DNA from: Chrysomallon squamiferum
Taxonomy: Eukaryota > Mollusca > Gastropoda > Neomphalida > Peltospiridae
Assembly (NCBI GenBank): GCA_012295275.1
Contig: CM022666.1
Location: forward strand, 11,736,577 to 11,800,576
Length of the DNA: 64,000 bases
Direction: 5' to 3'
Translations under genes and position numbers: made by a program
Notes under the pieces: generated by a model
What the model was told of the DNA's origin: nothing
The model's input: the letters and a program-made list of their open reading frames with translations, nothing else
Databases searched by the model: none
Part shown: in pieces, positions 46,201 through 56,328 of the stretch
Layout: every line of letters starts with the position of its first letter
How positions within the stretch are numbered: position 1 is the first letter of the stretch

Positions 46201-49200
46201 TCTTGTCATTATTCTGAATTTAAACAATTTCAGTGTAATACTTTAGTGCTAATTATACATCTTTTAAACATTGGTTTCATACAAAATATTATCTTAGTAC
46301 TATTTCATTTCATTATAGTATGAAACATTACAAATAAATTAAAATAATAATAAATATTTAAAATATCACTACTTCTTTAAACAAAATATTGTTTTGCTAA
46401 AATAAATATTTATGTAATTTTTTCATTGTTTGTTTTAGGTGCTGATGACGAAAGTGACAAAGAGTAAGTGTTTTTATTACTAAAGTTGTATTGTTACACA
46501 TAAAATTTTAAATAACTGAATGAGCAAACAAAATATTTTAGAAATATGATAAAAATTATCTGTAAAACATTATCAGTTTACTATATGTTATTGATGTTTG
46601 ATGATTATAACACAAGCAAAAATCTTCTGCCACTGATAAAACATTTTAACATTTCCAAAAGATGGCATTGACTACAAAAAATAAGTGTGAGCATTGGCAC
46701 TTTAATTAGTTTTTTTCTGAAATAATTATTAGGCTTCAAATTGGCTACAATGATCAGACAATCATTCTTGATACATTTTATAGATAATTTTTTTGTTTTA
46801 TGATAGTTATGATGGTATGTCCTAATTAAAACCTAGAAATGCAAACATAATACACATATTTGTTTATAGATCAGTAGCAGATGAGCTTATAGCAGACATA
46901 TTTGGATCGAGTGATGAAGATGAAGAATTTGAAGTATGTTTTGATATTAATATTAAGAAAAAAAACTTTAACTGATTAAGTTTAATTTTTATAAACATAA
47001 TTCAGCAAATTCCACAATATTGTTATTTGAACTAAGTTGTCCATCTGAATTCAGTAAGAAGTATTCTAGATTTACTGAGTTTGACATTCTATTTTGTCAT
47101 TAAACATGCAGTTGTAAAAAGTGACTTGTAATTGCATGATTTGTTGTATAATAATAGCAATAATTAATAAATAAAAATGCTGATGCTGTTTTATTGGGGT
47201 TCTTTAGTTTTTTTTTAATTTTCTATTAAATAGATTAATATTTTCTTTCTTGTTAGGGTTTTGGTGTGAAGCTGATGTTGAAACTCCATCCAGAAAAGAC
47301 AAAAAGAAACCAAGTAAGTCTGTTCTGCAGGAAGATATTTTTATGTTTTATTTAGAATATTTGCTTTAGAGTTAATGCTTTGCAGCTGGTATGTATTAGT
47401 TCAGGGTTGTTTTTTTTTTAAGCTGGTTCAGATAACAAATATTTAAGTATTTTAAACAGTGTAGTATTTTTCTAATTTCCAGACACCACTAATCTGGAGT
47501 ATATTCTAGTGCAGTATATACATCTTTATATTTCCTGTTTTGATTTTTATAAGTGGCTTTGAATTCTTTGCTTTTCATCCGAAATAATGACAAGCATTAG
47601 GATGTACAACATGCAAATTTAGTAAAGACTATTTATTCATCTCTGTTCAGCTATTGTTTCAGATGACGAGGATGGTGAGAAAGAACAACCAGGCTCTGAG
47701 ATAAAGGAGATTGTTCCGGATCTGTCTGATGATGAAAATGAAGCTGCACTTCGTCAGTCATCAAAAGAGTAAGGACTGTTTTAAATTGGCTTAACTTTCT
47801 TTCTTTTTTAAAAACATATTACTATTATTAGCAGTGTAGAAAAATGTTGCAATGGTTTTGTCTTAATTTTAATTTTATTAACAATCCTAAATTTATGCTT
47901 TAGAAAGTAAAATAAAATCATCTGACACATGTAAAAAAATGGAAGCAGATGTTACTGATGCTATCTTTTAGTTTTGTAGGATAGTGAAGTCAGTTTTATT
48001 TACTGATTGAAACAAAATACAATTATTATTTTCCCTAGTCACTATTATTTCACTAGACAAATGCAAAATGATAAAAAATGCAAAATTATTTTCTTTTTAA
48101 ATTAATATCTGATATCTCTTTCAGGGACTTTGTGTCTGACTTTGAACTGATGTTGATGAGGAGAAAGGAGGAGAACAGAAACAAGCGACGCAAGCGCAAG
48201 GACTGTGACATGATTAATGACAATGACGACCTCATTGCTGATCTCATTCAGAAAATGAAACTTGCTGCAGAGAGGTTTGATGACTTTCATATCAGAGAAT
48301 TAATTAGGCAGTATTATATAATTATTTTAAAATGTGCAAATACAAATATATTGTGAATTATTTTTGTTACAAGAAGCAGCAACAAGTAATAAGGGACAAA
48401 GGCTATTTTTTCCACAAGAACATGAATGTTGTAAAAAGCAATAAATACTGCAAGTTTTGGTAAACCCAGTTTTACCTGCAGTAGATACTGATAAAGAAAG
48501 AATTATTTTTCAAACATTTTATTTCTTTCATGTTGTGTATGACTATATATAGATTCTAGTAAATGGTTTCAGTTATTAAAACTTTAGGACTTAAAATACA
48601 CTTACACATTGTGTTTATGGGTGGCTATTTCAAGTAATTTGTTTTTAACACACTGGCAATGATTGATTTTCAATGCTGTAGGAAGACAGAGATTTGAACA
48701 GAGCACACAAAGCTGCAACAAAAAAGCTGAAACTTCTGCCATTTGTTGAAGCTCAGTTAAACAAGTATGTGTAAAATATAATTATTAATTTTTAAACAGT
48801 TAATGAAAAACAGTTAAACGATTGGTCAGTCTAATTGTGATTGATTACAATCTTTAACATAAAATGATTAACTTTTCAGCAAATGTGGTCAACAATGATT
48901 TCACCATGTTATTTATTATTTGTAACTTAATCATTTCACATTGAACTATTACGTCATAATTATGAAAAAAATAATATATATTGACCATAATAAGAGATTA
49001 TTCCAAGAAATGTTTTTTTTTTTAAATAAATGAATAAAACTCCTTTTACTCATTTTTTTAATTTTTATATATCTATATCAACATGAAAATAAGTTTCACT
49101 GAAGTAAATGACCTTTTTTAATGTTAGATAAACAGGAGATTTTAGTATGTGATCTAAATAACAAATTTACTATGTTGTGCTTTAGGTCAGATCTTCACAT

Positions 49201-52051
49201 GATATTCCTGGAATCTGGAATTCTTGGTGCTATTACAGTAAGTTGATAATGTGTCATGACTTGTTCAGGAAGGTCTTGTCAATCAGAAATTTGGTGGATC
49301 TTTTATGTAAACACTGACTTAGGTACTCCATGTCGCCCAGTATTAAGTAGCAAAATGTTTATTTCTTCATTGATCATTTCTAAAAATAACCTGAGTTAAT
49401 TCTTATTTTCTTTTTAAATTAATATCGGGCTTCTCTTTCAGAGACTTTGATGGTTTTCACAGTTTTATAATATTGTAAGAAATAACTCCTTTCCCAAAAT
49501 AATAAAAAATAAAAAAAAAATCCATTTGAAATGTTACAATTTTTCTTTAATGTGCCCAGAATACAAATTAAAATTTATGTTAAATAAATGTATAATAAAC
49601 TATACCAGCTCTACAGCTAAGAGCTAATGTTTGATGTATCTAGCAAGTACTAACATTTATGAGTTCTCTTAATTTTTATATTTTCAGGAATGGTTGGCCC
49701 CTTTGCCTGACAGAAGTTTACCACATTACACAATCAGAAAAAAGTTACTTTACAGTCTTGGTGATGTAAGTTATTACAGTAATTGTTGATAAATAATTAC
49801 TTTGTATAATATGTGTGTAAATACACTCATGAATGCAATTATCCTTCAAAGTTTCAAATATATACTGAAATAGAATGCAAATTTGAGAAAATATTCTAAG
49901 GTTTCAGTACTTTTTTACTGTTTGTACAAGGATTATAACTATATTTGATTGAGCTATAATATTTAATGCATATATATTTCTTTTAGTTTCCCACAGGTGC
50001 CATCAATACAGACAATTTGAGAAACAGTGGAATTGGAAAAGCTGTTATGTATTTATATAAACATCCTAAAGAAACCCGTGAAAATAAAGAGAAAGCTGGA
50101 AAGTTGATTAGTGAGTTACAGCACTTTTCTGTTATTTATATCAGAAATTCATGAGAAAAAAATCACATGATGACATATTTTATATAGTCTTTGATTTCAT
50201 GTTTTAGTTTCTATTTACACAATAGTACTTCAGTTTTAATATTAATTTGACTGCAAAAAGCTATTTGTAACCTATTCACACAATCTAGAATTTAATAATA
50301 TAATTATAAAATTTAATGTTCTCAAGTAAACTTCTTTATTACTATTTTTAGATGAATGGTCTCGGCCAATTTTCAATTTAACATCAAACTACAGTTTGTT
50401 ATCAAAAGAGGAGAGAGAGCAACGAGACTATGAACAGTTGCCTAAAAAACGGAGAATCAGGTAAAGCTACTTCTACATCCCAACAGGTGAAAACTACAAA
50501 TAGTAACTGAGTTGTCAGACAGTAACTTTTGGTGATTTCTTTAACTTACATTTTGCCCTTGTGTAAACCTGGCTTTGACTGTAGCAGCTTATTCCACATA
50601 CCTTTATTAGCAACATCATTGAACTGCATATTCTTTGATGTATCTCTTTATATTTACCATTTTGAATTGTCAGGTTTGTCGCAAGAAATTAGTAATTAAA
50701 CTACTATTATGGTGTTCAAAGTATTGTAAAATAATTATGACCACTGCACAAATTAAAGATAATATTCTAATTAAACTCATGCATGTTGTAGTAGTTGTTT
50801 TAAAAATAAAATATATTTTAATTCAGTTTGGAAGGGGGACAGACGCCTAGACGTGACATTGACAAAGCTTTGACTGGTGATCAGAGGTAAGTATTTTTTA
50901 TCTTACAAAGTTACTCCAAATTCATTTTTAAGAAAATTTTGTTTAATGATAATTAGCTGCAGTTACTGCGGTATTAATGCTATTTTTACAGCTCTTTAAT
51001 CTGATGTCAGCCTCTTTTTTCTATTATAACAAAACAAAGCAATTAATGGTTATATTCACTGTAATGGAAATAACTGCTGACCTTTTCTGTTAAATTCATT
51101 TAATAGAAATTTTAAATAATCTTTACTTAGTCTTCTCTTTGATTATTACCATAGCCTTCATTTTTTTTTTTTTTTTTTTTTCCAAAATTGTTTCTGTTTT
51201 ACAGTCATGAAGAATTCAGGACATCTAGTTTCCTCCGTTTTATAGTACTTTATTATAGAGATTTGTTAACAGGGATTAAAATTCTTCAAGCAACAATTTC
51301 ACCACCATTACTTTAGATGAGTTTGCATGTTTTATGTAGTCGGTGGTGGTAATAGTTTGTAATTTGTTTGCAGGGCACTGCGGCCTGGTGATCCTGGCTG
51401 GGTGTACAGAGCTCGGGTACCAGCACCTTCAAACAGAGATTATGTTGTACGACCAAAATCAACTACAGAATATGTCGAAAGAAAGGTCTGTTTCATCATA
51501 TTTATTTCTCTGCCAATATGACTATATACAAAACAGTTTTAAAATTGATCTACCTGTTATAGGAGTGGATTCACTTGTTGATGATAGAGAATGATGGTCA
51601 CCAGCAGCTTTTTAAACTAAACATAAAACATGTTTTCTTTCTTTTCTTTAGTCTTGTTTTGATGAATATGTTAATAAGAATGTGTTATACATCTTATTAT
51701 TTTTTATTTTTTCAATAATTATCATGTTTTAAGTCTTGATTCTGAATTTAACAATATTTTTTTTAATTTTTATTCATCAATATATATAAAAAAGAAATTT
51801 CTAGAAAGTTAATAAGAAATTTTTATTTGAAATATTTTCCTAATTTAGAAATTGGAACATTTCATTTGTGCTTTTATTTATAGATGTTTTGGAGATATCA
51901 TGTGTTAATTTACTTTAAACTTCAGGGTGGAGGGAAGAAAGAAAGAACAAGATATGAAAAACATGCACTGGCTTTCAAAGAGAAAAAGAAGGTGAACAAA
52001 TTCCAAAGAGCTGTTCCAATCAGCATAGAAGGAAGGAAAATGGCACTTTAA
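40267..52051 (+). CDS. IWS1: IWS1 transcription elongation factor (SPT6-interacting), 18 exons
   Basis: IWS1/Spn1 binds SPT6 and RNA polymerase II and links elongation to mRNA export and histone methylation. Exons: 40267-40285, 41002-41063, 42296-43061, 44491-45490, 46033-46085, 46439-46463, 46870-46933, 47257-47313, 47651-47768, 48125-48274, 48690-48764, 49186-49237, 49688-49765, 49987-50110, 50352-50460, 50827-50886, 51374-51485, 51926-52051. The start (MDLDES) leads to GGSTPVQDE, as in human IWS1. Exons 3-4 are acidic and Arg/Ser-rich. Exon 7 has [15 protein letters not shown]. Exons 10-15 form the TFIIS N-terminal (TND) domain: [60 protein letters not shown]. The end [32 protein letters not shown] and [10 protein letters not shown] matches the human C-terminus. 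Two problems exist: an in-frame TGA at 44913-44915 and an exon 8 of 57 bases where the frame needs one base more (or two fewer). Confidence 0.93.
44491..45490 (+). CDS. IWS1: IWS1 exon 4: Arg/Ser repeat domain with in-frame TGA
   Basis: The exon opens in phase from exon 3 ([20 protein letters not shown]) and from about 44655 consists of repeats of an 11-residue unit, [11 protein letters not shown], encoded by a 33-bp unit with GGATCACCTGCAGG at its core. Over 20 full or partial copies are present. Copies near the start use [11 protein letters not shown]. One codon at 44913-44915 is TGA. The same frame is open on both sides, so the stop is isolated. After the repeats the exon is acidic ([16 protein letters not shown]). 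Long open frames on the other strand and in other frames over this block are by-products of the repeat. Confidence 0.85.
48125..51485 (+). CDS. IWS1: IWS1 exons 10-17: TFIIS N-terminal domain core
   Basis: This is the most conserved part. Exon 10 has [20 protein letters not shown], equivalent to the human basic stretch before the fold. Exons 11-14 supply the helices ([53 protein letters not shown]). Exon 15 has [15 protein letters not shown] across its border. Exon 16 has [17 protein letters not shown]. The exon 10-11 junction stays in frame when the acceptor after gaagacag (48688-48689) is used. The nearer AG at 48680-48681 would break the frame. Confidence 0.9.
49403..49449 (+). pseudogene. 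Relic copy of the IWS1 exon 10 acceptor boundary
   Basis: These 47 bases match 48086-48132 (the end of intron 9 and first bases of exon 10) at 42 of 47 positions without gaps, including ttattttctttttaaatta and the acceptor tctcttt-CAG followed by GACTTTG. The text then runs atggttttcacag, which resembles the sequence just past the exon 10 donor (tgatgactttcatatcag), as if the exon interior had been deleted. It sits in the intron between exons 12 and 13, and no open exon follows. Confidence 0.7.
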
Positions 52052-54305
52052 ATAAAGACATGAAATGATTTCACTGAAATGTGAAATGGAACTAATTGTA
52101 AAACTCTGCAAAGACTGAGTCAGGTTTCCTATTATTAACGAATGAATACACTTCAGAAAAAGATTCACTCTGCAAATCAAAGGCTTATTATGAAAACCTT
52201 AATGAGAGGAAAAGTTGTTAATAAATGAACCTGGATAAAGTGCTGTTCTGCTCTTCATGTGAGACTCATGCAACATTACTTATCTGCTTCAACCTCTATT
52301 GGATGGAAGTAGATTTGATTTTCCTGCATTAAGAAAATGTTGAAAAGATTCCTGGACAAACTTTTTTTGTCAATGTAAGACATTCTTTTATTCAGCTGGT
52401 TGTTGAACATTACACTTCATCGTTAACAAACACTTGAGAAAGTTGGTGAATAAATTGGCTAAAGACTGTGTACACAACAACTCCTGCCCCTTGGTAACAT
52501 TAACACTTTGCAGATTGTCATAATTTTATATATGTGGTATAATTAAAGTTTTCAGATGGATAGGAAATTAAATCATTATTAATTTCTTTTCTTCTGTTTT
52601 CTTTTTCTTTTTTTCCATTACAATTAAAATTATATATATGTAGTGATGTGATTATGTTTACTCATGCATAAAGATGACATAATTGTAAATAGCCAGTAGT
52701 AATTCAAATATTTTATTTGAAAATTGCTTTATTTTATTTTTTCACCCATTATTTTTCTTTTCTTTCTTCTCTCTTATTTTTTTATTTATTTATTTATTTA
52801 TTTTTTGTTATTTTGGCCTTATAAATAATTTCTTATTGGTAATGTTGAAAATGAAGAGTATGTAGATTCTTGTACTATATTAAGGATTCTGGCACAGAAC
52901 ATGATGTGACAACAGCTACTGGAAGGAATTTAACAAATATTAGAGTTTTATTTTAAAACAAGAATAGGACTTGTATTATTAAATTTTGTTTTTCTGTTTT
53001 ATAAATAATTGCCTACAAAAAAAAAAAGTTTCCCCTCCAAAATATCTTATATATGTGGTTCATTCAAATGAAAATTTATCATCTACTAGGTGATAATAGA
53101 AAGTAAAAAGCCCTAGTAATACTTTTAAATCATGTTGTTTCTTTTCTGACTTGTTTTGACTGAAAATGTTGTTAATAAAGATGTTTGTTGCATCTTGTTT
53201 TATTATTTTATTTTTAGTGATTTGTTTTAAAAGAAATTGAAATGTTTTCTGGATGAGTGCATGTACTCATAGTGTACAATTTAGTAAAAAAAAAAAACCA
53301 GCAGAATTTGTTGCATGTTTAGGATGTATTGTTTTTTTCAGTTAAAAAATGTCAGATGAGTTTTCTTTTTTTTTTCAGTCACTGAAACAATAAATATGTG
53401 AATATCAGTTTCGTTCATTAATAAAAATACTGTAATTATGTCCAGTAAATCTTTGTTCTTTGTTACTGTACATATTGCTAATAATTTCCATCACATCTTC
53501 ATGTACATAAAAAATGTTTTTTTTATCTTGGATTAAAAAATAAAACTAATGTCAATTATCTGTTGTTAATTTGAGTCACAAACAAAAAAATACAAAATAC
53601 AAAACATACTAATAAAATATTTACATGAACAAGAATCTTTCACTTGCTAAAATATCACTTTTGTTATCATGTTTTAAAAGGTTAATTGTACCTCTGATCT
53701 GAAACCCTGTTTTGTTTGTTCCTCAATCAAAATTATTTCCATCTTGGCAACTCCCCCTTTTCCATCAACCCCCATTACACAGTGTTGCATACAGTTAAAA
53801 AAAAAAAAAAACATAATGATATGTTTTTAATTTATTTTATCAACATGTAGAAAAAAAAAAATCTGTCCTAGGTTTGATAGGTTTAAACAAAAATACTTGA
53901 ATTTTTAAACATACTGATATTTTGGGAGTATTTAAATTATACAAGCTGACAATAATATATTTAGACATCAGCTTAAACAAGTTTAAATGATGTGTCAGCA
54001 AATGCACAGCAGAGTTTTTGATGGAGTTTGGGGTATACAGACAAACTATACTTATTATTTCAGGTAACTGGAAACAAAACCTAAATATAAGAATATAAGA
54101 AATACATACAAAACCTCACATCATAAGAATATAAGAAATAAATAGAATTGACTTTGATATTACATCAGTCAGATCATAAGAAGATACACCTAAAAATGTA
54201 AACACCTCAGAGATAATCAAAAGTGTGGTTTTAAACTTCCCAATGTATGGACATTATTTAAATCTTTGTATAATAATGTAATATCTTTCTTTGCCCGTGT
54301 AATTA

Positions 54306-54381
<76 letters not shown>

Positions 54382-55830
54382 AATCAATAAATATATATTG
54401 GTGGACAGATTGACTTTCTTATTTTTTATTTTATTTTTTTTTTTTTTTAGTAAAGAACAACTATAACCAAATAGTAATTGTTGCCTGGGTGAATTTGTTG
54501 TTTTGTTTTCCTAATTGCTGCATAAATTCAGTTTTATTATTGTTGTTGTTCCAATTATTTCTTGGCAAACTAAAACTACAACCATATTTCGTTACTAATT
54601 AATTTATTATCACAAGTCATGACAAGAGAATAAATAAATAAGCTGTTTGTTGTTGTTGTTGTTATTTTTTTTTTGGGGGGGAAAGGGTTTTCTGGTACAC
54701 CAAAGTTTCTGTTTTACAACATGATTTCTGAATATAATTATAAAAGAATATTTACAACTTTGGTACAACAGATTCTGAAAAAAAATATATGCGTTTTCAT
54801 ATTTGCCTAATGCAGATTTCTTGTGCGTCAATTTGGGAAAAGTAAATGTGTGTGTAATGATACTTAAAAATAAATAGCCTGACTGCGCATGAAAAAAATA
54901 ATACAAAGAGTAACCTCTTGAATAAGATTTGCAGTGATCAGTGGTTTTATCATTAGTTAAATATGTATGATTATGAGAAATACGTATTTACAATTTAAAA
55001 AGAGTCTCAGACTAAAATTATTTATTTCCTTTGAGTGAAAACGGGTGCAGCGAAACCGATCTGTTTGAACTTTGTCCTTAGTTGACCCCGAAAGGACCAC
55101 AATGGAAATGTTTTCACTTTCTTGTCCTATCCTGACATTTTAATGGATTTTTGTATTTTAATATGTTTTGTATTTACACTTACTAAAAAAATTTTTAAAA
55201 TAAATAAATGCCCCTTCCTACACAAATGGACACACTTACAAAACAGCAGAACCAATTGTAACCAATCAATTGCTTTATAGCTATTTAGCGCGCGGATTCG
55301 CTATACATAGGCATAGTACTTACTTTATGGATAAACATAATTATTGTTTACATAGCTAGATTAGTTTTTAAAGTAATGGTTTTTTTAGTTTTTATTTAAA
55401 CGAAACGATATATAACAGAGTATATCTAAACGTTATGGCTTGTGAATCCGACGAAAATAATTAATTAGTAAGGTATGTTGCTTGGCAGTAGCATACGAAC
55501 TGCCAAGTTCCGACTTTTCTCTAGCTGATCTGGCAGACTAAAATACACGTTTTACGTTAATCTGTCATAATGTTTTATTTATTTATTTGTGAATATATCA
55601 TACAACATACACACACACATATACATGTATATACATAATATATATTATTTTTGGTAAATTTAGAAAATTATAAATTATATTAATATTTAAACAAATTAAA
55701 GTAATATTTCCAAATGTTGACAAATATGTAAATGGTTGCAAAACCAGTTTTAATAATAAACTAAATGTATAAAATGTATTTTTAATTATTTTCAATGTAA
55801 ATAACGTTTTATTTGCTTTATTCCTATAAG
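52052..55830. other. IWS1 3' region and intergenic sequence
   Basis: Begins with the IWS1 3' untranslated region. Several AATAAA motifs occur (the first overlaps the stop codon at about 52050), so the cleavage site cannot be chosen. There are T-rich and A-rich runs and an (AAT)n/(GATAAT)n microsatellite at about 54306-54379. At 55261-55295 an ACCAAT element and a ttagcgcgcgg motif lie close together and may belong to a promoter of the next gene. At 55435 a short ATG frame (MACESDENN, then TAA) is followed by a strong donor (AAG|GTATGT) at 55473. No other gene is supported. Confidence 0.5.
54306..54379. repeat. (AAT)n-(GATAAT)n microsatellite
   Basis: Eight or so AAT units change into nine GATAAT-type units. 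The Asn/Asp open frame across it is an artefact. Confidence 0.9.
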
Positions 55831-56212
55831 GCGAACCATGCAAGATCAGCACAGCACTATGAATCCATTATTAAAGAAATTGTAACATTTATTTTAAATA
55901 GTGAAGAAAAAAACAATCAATATTTGGTCCTGTTAAATGATTTAAGTTATATGACTGATGTCAGGACACAATTCTCCACCAAGAAGTAAATTTCATTCAT
56001 TATTTTAGCAACCCAGTTCCAAGATTCAGATTTACAGGATTTAAATTTTTTTTTTAAATTAATTATTTTCGATATTCACAATTTTTTTTTTTTTTAAATG
56101 TGCAAATATATGCTTTTGTTTTTAGCAGAGTGATTTAAAAATACTGGAGGAAACTGAACTTGAAAGGCAAATGTGTATCAGCCATGTACAAAATAAAATG
56201 GCGAATTCATAA
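55831..56212 (+). CDS. Last two exons of a small unrecognised gene upstream of RB
   Basis: The first exon (55831-55985) begins at an acceptor (cctataag) and is open for 51 codons: ANHARSAQHYESIIKEIVTF, then NSEEKNNQYLVLLNDLSYMT and a further segment. It ends at GTAAAT. The second (56131-56212) joins in phase after ttttagcagag and reads DLKILEETELERQMCISHVQ then NKMANS and a TAA stop. The composition (amphipathic, Glu/Lys/Leu-rich) suggests helical or coiled-coil structure. I do not recognise the family and the 5' exons are not found. A frame this long and this balanced is unusual for intergenic sequence here. It cannot be the RB N-terminus, because no donor in the second exon has the phase that the RB exon at 56329 needs. 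Confidence 0.5.
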
Positions 56213-56328
56213 ATATTTTTATTGTTTGACCGCTTAAATAATGGTTATTAATTATCATTTATAAAATAAATTTTGAATTAATATTTGGGAATATAAAAAT
56301 ACATAGAAGTTTATATTTTCTATTCCAG

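Noticed and set aside
48682-48764. IWS1 exon 11 starting at the first AG (EDRDLN)
   Set aside because: Attractive because it matches human EEDR, but with the only GT donor of exon 10 it shifts frame to a TGA; the downstream AG keeps the frame.
54610-54906. 98-codon antisense frame
   Set aside because: AT-rich, low-complexity (Lys/Asn run from T/GTT repeats), no recognised motif.
55435-55472. MACESDENN as RB or small-gene N-terminus
   Set aside because: The frame stops at TAA before the donor and its phase does not fit either following exon; it may be an upstream open frame in a leader exon.
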